A stretch of DNA of 64,000 bases from Bdellovibrionales bacterium RIFOXYD12_FULL_39_22 (GTDB lineage Bacteria > Bdellovibrionota > Bacteriovoracia > Bacteriovoracales > Bacteriovoracaceae). Numbering within the stretch: position 1 is the first letter of the stretch; each line of letters begins with the position of its first letter. The position numbers and the translations under genes were made by a program. The notes beneath the pieces were generated by a model. That model did no database searches. It had not been told where the DNA came from and saw nothing but the letters and a program-made list of their open reading frames with translations. Shown piece after piece: positions 1 through 9,871 of the stretch. The stretch spans positions 56,453 through 120,452 of the forward strand of contig MEQL01000025.1 of NCBI GenBank assembly GCA_001770205.1, written 5' to 3'.

Positions 1-94
1 GTACGGTACATTGTTCCTCAAACAGAAGTTTTAAAACTTGTTGTATCTGGTTTTTAGAAATTTGTGACTTTACTGCAACGAAATCAACAACCAT
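1..94 (-). CDS. tex: Tex-like RNA-binding protein, N-terminal fragment (cut by window edge)
   Basis: Only the first 31 codons lie in the window. Reading leftward from the ATG at 94 the peptide contains ISKNQIQQVLKLLFEEQCTV, which resembles the Tex/YhgF N-terminus, where a helix of the form QVxxxLxLLDEGxTVPFIARYRKE is conserved. A Shine-Dalgarno sequence (AGGGAG) sits just upstream of the ATG. Tex proteins are cytoplasmic S1-domain nucleic-acid-binding factors linked to transcription. The match rests on about 25 residues, so another helical N-terminus is possible. Confidence 0.55.
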   Translation of the reverse strand, partial: MVVDFVAVKSQISKNQIQQVLKLLFEEQCTV

Positions 95-175
95 CGGCAC
101 TCCCTAATTAAAGTTATACAGAAAGAGAAAGATTTAAACATGACAGCACTCCCAACTTCAACACTTTTTTGCTAT

Positions 176-203
176 TTGATAATTAAAAATAATCGATTAT
201 AAT
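176..203 (+). promoter_or_regulatory. sigma70-type promoter for the 218 gene
   Basis: A TTGATA box (176-181) and a perfect TATAAT box (198-203) are separated by 16 bp. The ATG lies 14 nt beyond the -10 box, so the 5' leader would be only about 7-9 nt. Confidence 0.55.
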
Positions 204-217
204 CTTTCTATCAAATT

Positions 218-1252
218 ATGTTTAAGCAAACAGCACAGATCACGGCATTTCTCTTTTTATCGCTAAATATTTTGGCCATAGAAATAGGAGAAAAATACGA
301 AGTAACTATTTTGGATAGCTCCCAATCGAAACGAACAATTCTCCTAAATCGAGGGTTATCTTCTGGACTTACCATTGAAAATCATGCCAACTTTTACGAT
401 GATGTTGGGCCTATCGCTCGCGGCGTGGCCATTGAAGTTGCGCCAATGCGCTCGGTATGGGCCCTCTACACCGTTGAAGATATCAGCAAAATTGCAAGCA
501 ACAGCAAAGTAAAAATGAAAATCACCTCTCCTGTTAAATTAACAAAAGATCAATCGAAAATGATACGGCCAGCGATTGCTATCTCCGACGAAGAAACCTA
601 CTCTCCCTCCCCCGACGCTCGCCATTTTTACAACAAACTACCAACCGTCATAAAAAGTGAATTTGAAATAGAGAAGGAAAGAGAAGACGAAAAAAATAAA
701 GGACTTTTTTCGCAGCGATATCATGAAGTTTGGGGAGTAGTTGATTTCGCTCTTTTTGATACCTCAGAAGGCCTAGTTAACAGCTCTATAAAAAACTCCA
801 GCACTTTGGATATAGAATATTTACTAGGATATGAATACTATATCGGCAAATACATAAAAGAACTCTCTTTTAATCTTTTTTTGCATGAAGAATACCGAAC
901 CTATCGGCAAGAAAATGAGCAAAAAAGTAGAATAAATTTCCTTGAAATCGGCCTAGGGCCTGATTGGCATTTTTACCATGATCCCATGGCCTATGGCGAT
1001 CTTATCGGCCACGGCTATTTTCATTTTGGGTTTGGCACAATGGATTCAGAGGCGGTTTCAGCAGCAAGCGAAGGCGATACTAGCTTTATCGCCGTGGGAA
1101 TTGGCGGAAAATATTATTTGAGTAGCGGACTCGGTATGCGCCTGGCAATTGAGTATAACTACTCTAAAAAAGACCTAGTCGATAACTCGGTAACAAACAG
1201 AACCACTAGTAGTGGAGTAAAAAACTATTTTGGACTCTCCTATCGTTTCTAG
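218..1252 (+). CDS. Predicted envelope protein with outer-membrane-barrel-like C-terminus
   Basis: No family is recognised. The protein (344 aa) starts with a short signal-peptide-like stretch (FLFLSLNILA). Residues about 25-105 form a beta-rich domain that resembles small adhesion or SH3-like modules, followed by a charged linker around residues 150-165 rich in E, K and D. The last 180 residues alternate aromatic and polar positions (for example YLLGYEYYIG and GYFHFGFGT) and end in Y-R-F. A terminal Phe with alternating hydrophobicity is typical of outer-membrane barrels, so an outer-membrane location is inferred. It has its own promoter and lies upstream of a two-gene signalling unit. Confidence 0.6.
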   Translation: MFKQTAQITAFLFLSLNILAIEIGEKYEVTILDSSQSKRTILLNRGLSSGLTIENHANFYDDVGPIARGVAIEVAPMRSVWALYTVEDISKIASNSKVKMKITSPVKLTKDQSKMIRPAIAISDEETYSPSPDARHFYNKLPTVIKSEFEIEKEREDEKNKGLFSQRYHEVWGVVDFALFDTSEGLVNSSIKNSSTLDIEYLLGYEYYIGKYIKELSFNLFLHEEYRTYRQENEQKSRINFLEIGLGPDWHFYHDPMAYGDLIGHGYFHFGFGTMDSEAVSAASEGDTSFIAVGIGGKYYLSSGLGMRLAIEYNYSKKDLVDNSVTNRTTSSGVKNYFGLSYRF

Positions 1253-1281
1253 TCTGGCCTTGGATAACTTTTCCTTAAATT

Positions 1282-1310
1282 TTGTTCTTCCCCCTTACGC
1301 CCACTATGAT
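1282..1310 (+). promoter_or_regulatory. Promoter for the response regulator/kinase pair
   Basis: TTGTTC (1282-1287) and TATGAT (1305-1310) are separated by exactly 17 bp. The ATG at 1325 is 14 nt downstream, giving a very short leader. Confidence 0.5.
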
Positions 1311-1324
1311 CTATCATAATAGGT

Positions 1325-1756
1325 ATGAATCCAGATAAATTTGAAGAAATCTTTTTAAATTTACGCATTCTTGTTGTCGATGATGTTCCCATCATGCGCT
1401 TGTTTGTTGTAAACACACTTAAAGAATTGGGAGTAAAAAAAATTCTAGAAGCAGAAGATGGAAATGCGGCCTTGACCTTGGTGGAAGAAGGTTTGATGAA
1501 CAATAAAAAAATCGACTTAATTGTATCTGATATCAATATGCCGAATATGGATGGTATTGATCTTTTGCAGGCCATCCGTAAAAACAATGTCAAAGAAATT
1601 AAATCTATGCCTTTTTTGATTGTTTCGGCCTCTAACGAAACTTCAAAAATTTTAAAGGCCTCGGAGTTGGGAGTTACCAATTATATTTTAAAACCCTATT
1701 CTCCGGCCAATTTGAAGAAAAAAATTAGAGAAGTTTTTATTTCGCAAAACGATTAA
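1325..1756 (+). CDS. Single-domain response regulator (CheY-like)
   Basis: A stand-alone receiver domain of 143 aa with no output domain. It has the acidic pair D19-D20 in ILVVDD, the phospho-acceptor D69 in IVSDINMPNMDG, the switch Ser101 in LIVSAS, and the conserved K123-P124 in YILKPYSP. Such proteins are phosphorylated by histidine kinases and act through protein contacts. The next gene, a Ser/Thr kinase, begins 23 bp downstream on the same strand, so the two are probably co-transcribed and may belong to one signalling pathway. No cognate histidine kinase is in the window. Confidence 0.92.
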   Translation: MNPDKFEEIFLNLRILVVDDVPIMRLFVVNTLKELGVKKILEAEDGNAALTLVEEGLMNNKKIDLIVSDINMPNMDGIDLLQAIRKNNVKEIKSMPFLIVSASNETSKILKASELGVTNYILKPYSPANLKKKIREVFISQND

Positions 1757-1779
1757 AATAAATTACGGAGATTGCTAAA

Positions 1780-3105
1780 ATGAACGATTCCGCAGAAGGT
1801 GTATATAAGCGATTTGGTAAATATCTACTTCTAGACCATGTCGTTGATGGTGGTATGGCCGAACTTTATATGGCCCGCGAATTGGCGGAAAATGTAGAAA
1901 AAATTGTTGCAGATAAAGTGGTCGCCATAAAGGTAATCAAAAAACAATTCTCTGAAGACCCCAATTTTAAAAAGATGTTTTTGGATGAGATAAAAATTGC
2001 TTTCGGACTCGTTCACCCCAATATTGCCCAAACTTACAACTACGGTGAACTAAGCGGAAAGATTTTTACCGTACTAGAGTATGTTCACGGACAAAACTTG
2101 CAGCAAATCAACAAAAGTTTAAAAAAGAAATCACTTTCCTTTCCTATTGAGATGGCGGTTTATATCGCGGCCCAAATCTGTCAAGGCCTTGATTATGCCC
2201 ATAAGTTCACCGACAAGCTCTCTGGAAAAAAATTGAATCTCGTTCATCGCGATATCTCTCCTCACAATGTTATGCTTGATTATGATGGCATGGTAAAAGT
2301 AATAGATTTTGGAATTGCTAAAGCTGAAACTAACACTGAGGCCACGCAAGCAGGAACCATCAAAGGAAAAGTATCCTATATTGCCCCAGAGTATTTAGTA
2401 GAAGGTGGCAAAATTGATCATCGGTATGATCAATTTGCAGTAGGACTGGTGCTATGGGAAACGCTGGCCGGCCGAAAGGTTTTCTCCGGAGAAAACGATA
2501 TGGCCATTTTGAAAAAAGTTTTTGAATGCAAAGTTCCAGCGCCCTCTTCTTTTAATCCCAACGTTCCCAAAGAACTAGAGGCCATCTTGGCCAAAGCGCT
2601 ATCTCGCGATCCCAATAATCGCTTTCCAGATATGGATCAATTTGGCAGACATCTAACAAAGTTTTTGCATGTGAAATATCCAGATTTTACGACTAACGAT
2701 CTTGGCCAATTTTTGCAAAACAACTTCTCTTCCGAAGTGGTTGAAGCGCGTGAAAAATTAAAAGTTTTTGGAAAAATACCTCTTCGTCCCTTTTGCGAAG
2801 ACCTAAAGGCCGAAATAGAAGGGCGGCCTTCTTCTGCCGATGCTCCATCTCTACCCAACACAAATCTATTGGGTCAAGATGCCACTACTTCTCGAAAGTT
2901 ATCTAGCGGCTCAAACACCGACTCGGCCATCGGCTCCTCTACGCAACGAAGAATTTTTGGACAAAGCTCCGTAACTGACACCAGTGATAAAACAATCAGT
3001 CCCTTTATCCAACAGATGCGTACAAAAAAACTAGAACAAACCAAAAGCAATATTCAAATACAAGATGTTCGCAAAGAGTTAGAAAAAAAAGAAAGAGGAA
3101 AGTAG
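1780..3105 (+). CDS. Hanks-type Ser/Thr protein kinase
   Basis: The kinase domain spans about residues 12-300. K51 in VAIKVIK is the ATP-binding lysine, HRDISPHN is the catalytic loop, VIDFGIAKA the DFG motif, and SYIAPEYL the activation-segment end. The glycine-rich loop is short (VVDGGMAELY). The C-terminal ~100 residues are low-complexity, rich in Ser, Thr and charged residues, and contain no transmembrane helix or PASTA repeats, so the enzyme is probably cytosolic. A CGGAG ribosome binding site precedes the ATG. It runs in an apparent operon behind a CheY-like protein. The stop lies 9 bp from that of the convergent acyl-CoA synthetase gene. Confidence 0.93.
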   Translation: MNDSAEGVYKRFGKYLLLDHVVDGGMAELYMARELAENVEKIVADKVVAIKVIKKQFSEDPNFKKMFLDEIKIAFGLVHPNIAQTYNYGELSGKIFTVLEYVHGQNLQQINKSLKKKSLSFPIEMAVYIAAQICQGLDYAHKFTDKLSGKKLNLVHRDISPHNVMLDYDGMVKVIDFGIAKAETNTEATQAGTIKGKVSYIAPEYLVEGGKIDHRYDQFAVGLVLWETLAGRKVFSGENDMAILKKVFECKVPAPSSFNPNVPKELEAILAKALSRDPNNRFPDMDQFGRHLTKFLHVKYPDFTTNDLGQFLQNNFSSEVVEAREKLKVFGKIPLRPFCEDLKAEIEGRPSSADAPSLPNTNLLGQDATTSRKLSSGSNTDSAIGSSTQRRIFGQSSVTDTSDKTISPFIQQMRTKKLEQTKSNIQIQDVRKELEKKERGK

Positions 3106-3114
3106 TAGAAGCTA

Positions 3115-4965
3115 CTAGGACAGTTCTTTCTCGCGTCTGTACATCTCTTCAACCTTCTCGGAAAATCTGGCCAAAATAACTTTCTTTCTAAGTTTTAAAG
3201 AAGGAGTTAAATGCCCTCCCTCAATAGTGAATTCTTCTGGCGAAATAATAAATTTCTTTATAGTTTCAAATTTTGCCAATTTCTGATTCAAGGCATTTAT
3301 ATCTGCCTGCACTAACGCTTGCACCTTCTCATTTACTGCCAACTCTGCGATGGTAACATTCTTTATCTCTTTTCCAATCCCCAAACTATCATATATTAGG
3401 CGAAAACGATCTATCTCTATTCCCACAATTGCTGTTAAATACTTTTGCTTATCTCCGATTACCATCAAATGACTAATATACCTCTGCGTTTTGGCCATAT
3501 TTTCAATCTTTTGAGGTGCAATGTTTTTTCCTCCTGAGGTAATTATTATATCTTTTTTACGATCAGTTATTTTTAAATGGCCATCCGCAGTCAATTCACC
3601 AATATCTCCAGAATAAAACCATCCATTTTTCATCACCTCATCCGTATGCTCTTTAGATTTATAATATTCTGAAAACATCGCTTCCGTTTTAATTAAAATT
3701 TCACCGTCTTCAGCAAAGCCAATTTGCACATCGCCAATAGGTATTCCTACTGTCCCGGCCACTTGTTTCCAGGTGGGATTAACACAACAAGGAGCAATTG
3801 TTTCTGTCAGGCCATATCCCTCCAAAATAGTAAGGTTGGCGTTTTGCAAAAATTTTATTATTTTCACAGAAAGAGGTGCTCCTCCTGAAATAAAATAACG
3901 AACTCTTCCTCCAAAGCGATTATAGATTTTCGATAACACCAATTTATAGGCCAATTTGTGATTTAAAATCTCTTGCATGCTAGGAGCTTCTTCATTTTCT
4001 ATCTTATTATAGTAAACTTCTGTAACCTCTTCGGCCCAAGCAAATAGTTTTTTCTTAATAAATGATCCTCCCTCTACCTGCTCCATAACCTTGGCATAAA
4101 TTTTTTCAAAGATGCGAGGAACTGCAAACATAATTGTCGGGCGAACAATTGCTAAATTATTAACTAAAGCATCTACCGACTCGGCATAAACGGTGCGATA
4201 TCCCAAAACCAAAAACATCATTGAATCACAGCGGCCTAAAACATGAGATAGAGGTAAAAAAGTTAAAGAACAGTCGTCATGCGAAAATTTTCCCTGAAAA
4301 GCAGTCCGAACATTTTCTAACATGGTGGTAAAAGCATGATTAGAAATAACAGTTCCCTTTGGTTCCCCGGTAGTCCCAGAAGTATAGATTATCGAGACAA
4401 CATCATTACCCTGCTGTTGTGCAACTATCTCCTCTAACCAATGCTTATTCTCGTTGTAGCGCTTCTCTCCAAGCTTCTTAAACTCCTCCATGGTAAAAAA
4501 TTTAATATCATTTCTTAAGTTTCCTTTTAAAAGATCACTAACTTCCTTAATTGAAATAATAGTGCGAAGTGCCGGAAGTTTTTTTTGCACTCTTATAATT
4601 TTCTCAAGTTGATCAGCACTATCTATTACCATCATAGAAGCACCAGAGTGATTAGAAATAAACTCCACTTCTTCTGCCAAATAAGTTGGATAGATGGGAA
4701 CTGTTACGGCCCTAGAAGCAATGATGCTCATATCAAAAAGGTGCCACTCCAAAGAGGTATTTCCTAGTATGGCCACTTTATCTTGTACTGCAAGGCCAAG
4801 CTCTCTAAAACCATTTGCCAAAACATTTAAAACTTCCCAATAGCTGTTGTAGGAATAGAAATTAATTCGGCCATCACTTATACTGCCCATTAAATCTAAG
4901 TCGCCACCTTTTTTTACAACCTTCATTAAAAGCTTGCCAATTACCCTAGTATTGCCATCAACCAT
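3115..4965 (-). CDS. Long-chain fatty acid-CoA ligase (AMP-forming)
   Basis: This 616-aa protein is a full-length member of the ANL adenylating superfamily. The AMP-binding P-loop YTSGTTGEPKG is near residue 195, the substrate-binding motif GYGLTET is in the middle, and the hinge region contains WFYSGDIGE and ITDRKKDIII. The late TSGGKNIAPQKIEN segment matches bacterial long-chain synthetases of the FAA1 type. The enzyme activates fatty acids via an acyl-adenylate to acyl-CoA, feeding lipid synthesis or beta-oxidation. No other fat-metabolism genes flank it. It is divergent from the PilZ gene. Confidence 0.93.
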   Translation of the reverse strand: MVDGNTRVIGKLLMKVVKKGGDLDLMGSISDGRINFYSYNSYWEVLNVLANGFRELGLAVQDKVAILGNTSLEWHLFDMSIIASRAVTVPIYPTYLAEEVEFISNHSGASMMVIDSADQLEKIIRVQKKLPALRTIISIKEVSDLLKGNLRNDIKFFTMEEFKKLGEKRYNENKHWLEEIVAQQQGNDVVSIIYTSGTTGEPKGTVISNHAFTTMLENVRTAFQGKFSHDDCSLTFLPLSHVLGRCDSMMFLVLGYRTVYAESVDALVNNLAIVRPTIMFAVPRIFEKIYAKVMEQVEGGSFIKKKLFAWAEEVTEVYYNKIENEEAPSMQEILNHKLAYKLVLSKIYNRFGGRVRYFISGGAPLSVKIIKFLQNANLTILEGYGLTETIAPCCVNPTWKQVAGTVGIPIGDVQIGFAEDGEILIKTEAMFSEYYKSKEHTDEVMKNGWFYSGDIGELTADGHLKITDRKKDIIITSGGKNIAPQKIENMAKTQRYISHLMVIGDKQKYLTAIVGIEIDRFRLIYDSLGIGKEIKNVTIAELAVNEKVQALVQADINALNQKLAKFETIKKFIISPEEFTIEGGHLTPSLKLRKKVILARFSEKVEEMYRREKELS

Positions 4966-5098
4966 ACGTCTCCCTCTATTTCTATATCCTTTGCTACATT
5001 GTGATTATACTCGCATATACGCTAAAATAAAGTCAAAAAAAACCGACAAGACAGTGAGGGGAATGCATCATGGCCATTGAACAAAACGGAGCTAGATT

Positions 5099-6082
5099 AT
5101 GAATGACGAAGAGATCGGGAATAAAATTCTTTTACTTATTGGGAAAGAAGAACGGATTAATAGTTTCACGAGCAATTGGATCCAAGCAAAATCAGGTCTG
5201 GCCACCGAACAAATTAATCGCGGCATTAAACATCTTGCCAATAATGGGGCCATCCAAAAAATTATTACTCCTGACTCTGGGCCCTTTGAATTTAGTAGTG
5301 TCATTCTTCTGCCGCGCGGTAAATATCTTTACTCCTATGTGGTTGAGGCCAATAACGTCTTGAGGGTCAGTTCTAATCAGTCCGAAGTTTTGAATTTCTT
5401 GACTATGGCGCAAACAAAAAATTTAAAAATTACTCTCTGGCAAAAGATTCAGGATGAAGTTGTTATCAATTATGGTGAAATTCAAAATATTAACCGACAA
5501 AATAAATCCATTCAAATTTCCTTAGAAAATAGTCATATTAAATTCAATATGAATCAGTTAACTCACATTTTTATTCGCGATATTGATAACAGTGTTCTTT
5601 TTAAGGAATCCATTACTTTCGATGAAGGCCATCAACTAACTTTTGCTATTCCAAAAAATCTTCGCATAATTGAAAAAAGATCCACCTCTCGTTATATTTT
5701 TAGCTCCCATGATCTCAAGGAAGTAAAGATTTCAAAAATTTCAGACTCCTCTTATCATCGAGTCATAGATTTTCAACTCTCTGACTTATCCAACCTGGGA
5801 ATGTCTTTAATGGTATTGCCTGATGAAATTGATAAATTTGCCACCGGAGATACTTTTTTGATTCACAAAATGGCCTGTGAAACATTCACTCCACCACTAC
5901 AGGCCTCGGTAATTTATATTGCTAAGAGCGAATACAAAAAGAAAAAGCGCTATTTTCGTGCCTTTAAAGTTGGTCTAAAATTTACTGACGTTTTAGACAA
6001 TCGCATCGTCAACAGAGTTAATCTTGATGATACTACCCAAAAAGATGATGATGACGATGATGATGAAAAAATCAGTGCATAG
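5099..6082 (+). CDS. PilZ-domain protein, predicted cyclic-di-GMP receptor
   Basis: The C-terminal half has the two PilZ signatures in the correct order: R194-STS-R198 (RxxxR) and D229-LSNL-G234 (DxSxxG), both required for cyclic-di-GMP binding in the family. Residues about 1-60 look like a winged-helix-type segment, and residues 85-190 resemble the YcgR-N beta domain that precedes PilZ in flagellar-brake proteins. The last residues are a run of seven Asp. YcgR-like proteins alter motility when cyclic-di-GMP rises; a role here is inferred. The reading frame ends 2 bp from the convergent endopeptidase gene. Confidence 0.82.
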   Translation: MNDEEIGNKILLLIGKEERINSFTSNWIQAKSGLATEQINRGIKHLANNGAIQKIITPDSGPFEFSSVILLPRGKYLYSYVVEANNVLRVSSNQSEVLNFLTMAQTKNLKITLWQKIQDEVVINYGEIQNINRQNKSIQISLENSHIKFNMNQLTHIFIRDIDNSVLFKESITFDEGHQLTFAIPKNLRIIEKRSTSRYIFSSHDLKEVKISKISDSSYHRVIDFQLSDLSNLGMSLMVLPDEIDKFATGDTFLIHKMACETFTPPLQASVIYIAKSEYKKKKRYFRAFKVGLKFTDVLDNRIVNRVNLDDTTQKDDDDDDDEKISA

Positions 6083-6084
6083 AA

Positions 6085-8019
6085 TTATTGCTTTATCATA
6101 CTCAACGCATCACATGAGCTTGCAGAGAACGATTTGTTGAGCTGAGTTCCTATTATTGCTCCGCTTGCAAAAACTTTAATATGTGATATTTCTTCCGCAA
6201 CTTCCGGAAAAATTTTATCCACTAACTCCACATACTTTGAACGGGCAGCTAACGTTATGAATCTATCTATTAGTCGCTCCCCATTCTGATCATAGGCGTT
6301 CAATTCAATCTCCACGCTAGTATCTTCGATATTGGTAAGCGCTAATGTTACACTATCTTCTCTGGATAAATTGGTAAAAACGCCAGCATATATCCCCTCG
6401 CTAGCTGCCTCAACGCCGGCCGCACATCGTCCATCTGTTCGCCCATAGACGACAATACCACTAATCGGAGTGGATGATATTATTTCTTGCCAATCACCAT
6501 TGACGGCCTTGGAAAACTTTTTACGCTCCCCCAATGTAAGCTCCTGTTGTTGGATAATCTCCCCAGCTTTTGAAACCGATTTAATTGCTATTTTGCTGTT
6601 AACTGCTTCAAAATTAGTTAGTACTAATCCACTCCAAATTTCATTATCAGTTCGTGTTTCTGCAACATAAATTTTTCTTGCAATCTCATCTCCCAGTTGT
6701 GATCCTGAAAGATACCTGTTTTTTGACTCAGGCCTTGTTCCATTTAAGTTTAAGGCCACCACCCCTTCACTCCCACGAATAATAGCAGAAGATAGTGCGG
6801 GAACAACTTCTCCTTGAAACAGAGTATCCATAGTGAAAGCACGATGCTCCCCGGCCGCCAACGTGATATCTTTGTATATTTCACTGCCAAACGATAATTT
6901 TAAATTTTTAATTTGCGAAGTCGTATTTAAAAGCGCGAGTCCAGTCCACCAAGTTTTATCAGACGCGATATGTGGCATATATATAGTTCCATTTGAAGGA
7001 ATGGTAATAGCGCTGGCCACCACCGAATCTCCATCTTTTTGAGAAAACTTTAAATGCCCACGAACGTTGGCCCCTCGATCTTTAACATAAATCATACTTT
7101 TAATTTTGGCCGGATCACTAAAAACTTCCTCTACCTGAACTGTAATCTTGCGGTTAGGGGCCAGCAAAATATTTTTCTGTTCTATAACATTCCCTGCCTC
7201 ATCAAAAGCGTAAAGCCACCCATTAACTTCCTTCATGTCATTAATATTTACCAAAACGACTTCACTATCCCAACCGCTGTTTGCGGCAATATGAGGGAAG
7301 TATAGTCTGTCATCAAAATATGCCCAGTTAATTATTGCTCCAAGATCTGCATGAAAATGACTATGATGATTGTAGGCCACCACTTCGTCTCCACCAATGA
7401 ATTTATTAAATAACGCGTCTACCACTTCTTTCCCGTAACGCGCACTGGCCTTTTCTTTCGTATAAATCACCAATTTCTCATTTGCCGAAATCCTTACTTC
7501 CGGAAAGGCCTGTGATAGCATCTTCCATATTTTATAAGTGCGATCCCAATCATAAGTTTTAACATCCACTATTTTTTTTCCATTAAGATCTTTTACCACA
7601 CTAACCATTTGAATGTTCACCACCCCACGAATTTTCTGCGTGTAGTTGGTCGGGCCATTGGTAAAATAGGTAAGATCAATATCTTCCCCGCTCGTATGCG
7701 TTGGATGCCCCTGACATTTTACACGATTATTCATATCTGCCACATACATAATATCTTCGCCACCAGCGGGCACAGGAAATTCAAGCCTGGCCTGTTTAAA
7801 AAGATATGCTAGCGCACGCTTATGTCCACTCTTAATTCCAATGCAGTTATTGGAAAAATACACATGTGAAAGTTCCGTCCAAGTTGTCCAGGAATTATCA
7901 CTTTCTATGGGCCCAATGGGTACAAGTGTACGATCGAAGCTCGCACTGGCCGCCAGAAGCATTTGGCCAAATATTAACGTAGAAAATAAAAAGAAATAGA
8001 CAGTTGCTTTTTTTTTCAT
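6085..8019 (-). CDS. Secreted MepA-like (M74) murein endopeptidase with C-terminal repeat domains
   Basis: The chosen ATG at 8019 has a GAGGGTGAG ribosome binding site and begins a signal peptide (MKKKATVYFFLFS). The N-terminal ~230 residues carry the LAS-type zinc motifs: H108-x6-D115 in HTSGEDID and H221-x-H223 in HSHFHADL, the arrangement of penicillin-insensitive murein endopeptidase MepA, which cuts D-Ala-meso-DAP cross-links. The remaining ~400 residues contain four ~100-residue repeats, three recognisable by (Y/F)xPHIAxxxxWxxxLxLxN-like strands. MepA itself is about 270 aa, so this is a much longer architecture. The repeats may bind wall or surface polymers (inference). Confidence 0.78.
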   Translation of the reverse strand: MKKKATVYFFLFSTLIFGQMLLAASASFDRTLVPIGPIESDNSWTTWTELSHVYFSNNCIGIKSGHKRALAYLFKQARLEFPVPAGGEDIMYVADMNNRVKCQGHPTHTSGEDIDLTYFTNGPTNYTQKIRGVVNIQMVSVVKDLNGKKIVDVKTYDWDRTYKIWKMLSQAFPEVRISANEKLVIYTKEKASARYGKEVVDALFNKFIGGDEVVAYNHHSHFHADLGAIINWAYFDDRLYFPHIAANSGWDSEVVLVNINDMKEVNGWLYAFDEAGNVIEQKNILLAPNRKITVQVEEVFSDPAKIKSMIYVKDRGANVRGHLKFSQKDGDSVVASAITIPSNGTIYMPHIASDKTWWTGLALLNTTSQIKNLKLSFGSEIYKDITLAAGEHRAFTMDTLFQGEVVPALSSAIIRGSEGVVALNLNGTRPESKNRYLSGSQLGDEIARKIYVAETRTDNEIWSGLVLTNFEAVNSKIAIKSVSKAGEIIQQQELTLGERKKFSKAVNGDWQEIISSTPISGIVVYGRTDGRCAAGVEAASEGIYAGVFTNLSREDSVTLALTNIEDTSVEIELNAYDQNGERLIDRFITLAARSKYVELVDKIFPEVAEEISHIKVFASGAIIGTQLNKSFSASSCDALSMIKQ

Positions 8020-8215
8020 TGCCTCACCCTCTTCTAAATACCCAAAGCATAGGCGCTTTCTCACCTAATCATGATCCTGCTATATTCTTGTCGGTTAATT
8101 TGGTTGAAAAATAAGCACCACTACAGCAGCAGAAGTGCCCGAAGAGAATCTTGTGGGACAGAAAACTGTGCTACACTGGAGAAAAACAATCAACATTGTT
8201 TCTGTTCAGTAATAA

Positions 8216-9871
8216 CTAATTAGCAAAATAATCTGCATTGTTTTGTACTAACGCCATTTTCAGTGCCTGCATAAAATTGATATAGCGTAAGGAGTAGTAA
8301 TCAACATCTTTAATATTTTTTAACTTGGCCACATCTACAATTCGCATAGTCGTGGTAAGCAGTAAATTTCTCAATGTTTCATCGCTATTATCCAAAGCAT
8401 ATTTACCTAGATCAAAAAAATAGTGATAGACATAATCTTCAAACTCACTTTTTTTATCTGGCGGAATCTGGTTTTGTAGATAAAAATCTATTACTGAAAA
8501 AGGGCCTAGCGCGCCATTATCTGTGGGGTAAGCAAAAATATCTTTATAGTCAAAGTACCAACTAATATTGCCGAAAAATGTTTGCTTAAAATCATCTAAT
8601 GAACTTTGAGCGTTCTTATCAAGAGAGGTTGTAAACTCTAAAATTTGAATATTATTTGTTTCAACAGAAATCAAACGCTCTACCCACTGCGTCTCCAAAG
8701 GCCGATGAGTCAACGTTTGACGAAACTGTAAAAATTGTTGGCCACCAATTTGAACAACCTCCATCTGCGGCATTCCCTCGCCTCCCGACTCTGCCACTGA
8801 TAACAGCACATTGCGAATTAAAACATCTCCCTTGATAAATGGCCCGGCCTTCATCACGTGCGGCCATAAGTTTTTTAGACTAAGCTCCAATGCTTGTTGA
8901 ATGCAAGTACGAATTTCTTTTAACACTTCCGAAGAGAGGGCCAATTCCGATTGATAACTTTTTTCGTAGGCCCTGGGCAAATAGAGCTCGCGCGGGCCTT
9001 TTAGAATTTTTGCAATCCGTGGAAATTGTCTAGCAAAAAAGAAATTGGCCTTCTCCCCTTCTGCTAAAATATTTAACAAAGACAAATCGCCAACTATTTT
9101 CATCTCTAAAGTGGCCTTAAGTTGCTTATCATAAATTGTCACATAGGGGGTAACTCTATTGCGATTTTTAGTTTTCTCAATGATAAAATTGGGAATAAGT
9201 AAAAAACGATTATCTTTGAGGCCAGTAAAAGATGAAAGTTTATAGTAATTACTAGAATATTGCGCAAAAGCACTAAAATTTGATTCATTAGTTAGTGCAT
9301 CTTTTTTTTCCAGCATGCGATCTAATAAAATGCCATCCAACACTGTCAAATTTATTAGCATCGGCGAAAATAATGATCCCACTGCCATCAAGGGAATGAT
9401 CACAAAAGAGACCAGCCAAATAAAAACATTATCCTTGACGTACAACTCGGTAAAAGAGAGCCACTCTTTAATCGTCTTTTTTTTAAACCAGCAGGGTAAA
9501 TCAAAAAATAAAAAAGGTGCAAGGGGCAACTCCAAAATAACTCGCACCATCCCACCAATGCGATTCCATAGGCGATTGCTCGTTCCTCTGATCCCGATAA
9601 TCCATTGAGAAAAAGAGACCCCAAAAATTAAAGTGCTATAAAGGCGAAAACCGATATAGATAAAATAAAGCAACACCAAAAAGGCACCCCAATCCAAAAG
9701 GGCCAGTGAACTCTCTGCCACTTTTAGTTGGGTTATCATCCATAGCTGAATGTTCTTATTTAAAATCCCAAGTTGCTCATAAGAAGATAGCAAGGAATGA
9801 AGTGTGTAGGCACATGCTAAGTCTCCAATCACCGCCATTAATCTAAAAATAGGGCCTCGCACTCTTTGCAT
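8216..9871 (-). CDS. RDD-family integral membrane protein
   Basis: The ATG at 9871 is preferred over a TTG five codons upstream because GGAG lies 9 nt before it. The N-terminal ~190 residues contain four or five hydrophobic segments and RDD-family features: an Arg-containing first helix (GPIFRLMAVIGDLA) and a following FSQWIIGIR that matches the family's kxxxGlRv step. The C-terminal ~350 residues are soluble and unlike known RDD proteins; they include many Leu-rich helices and no clear catalytic motif. RDD proteins are linked to transport, but the function of this long form is unknown. Confidence 0.6.
   Translation of the reverse strand: MQRVRGPIFRLMAVIGDLACAYTLHSLLSSYEQLGILNKNIQLWMITQLKVAESSLALLDWGAFLVLLYFIYIGFRLYSTLIFGVSFSQWIIGIRGTSNRLWNRIGGMVRVILELPLAPFLFFDLPCWFKKKTIKEWLSFTELYVKDNVFIWLVSFVIIPLMAVGSLFSPMLINLTVLDGILLDRMLEKKDALTNESNFSAFAQYSSNYYKLSSFTGLKDNRFLLIPNFIIEKTKNRNRVTPYVTIYDKQLKATLEMKIVGDLSLLNILAEGEKANFFFARQFPRIAKILKGPRELYLPRAYEKSYQSELALSSEVLKEIRTCIQQALELSLKNLWPHVMKAGPFIKGDVLIRNVLLSVAESGGEGMPQMEVVQIGGQQFLQFRQTLTHRPLETQWVERLISVETNNIQILEFTTSLDKNAQSSLDDFKQTFFGNISWYFDYKDIFAYPTDNGALGPFSVIDFYLQNQIPPDKKSEFEDYVYHYFFDLGKYALDNSDETLRNLLLTTTMRIVDVAKLKNIKDVDYYSLRYINFMQALKMALVQNNADYFAN

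Noticed and set aside
1249..1680. 143-codon minus-strand frame over the response regulator
   Set aside because: Antisense shadow of a gene with all receiver-domain motifs; no RBS and low-complexity Ser/Ile/Phe composition.
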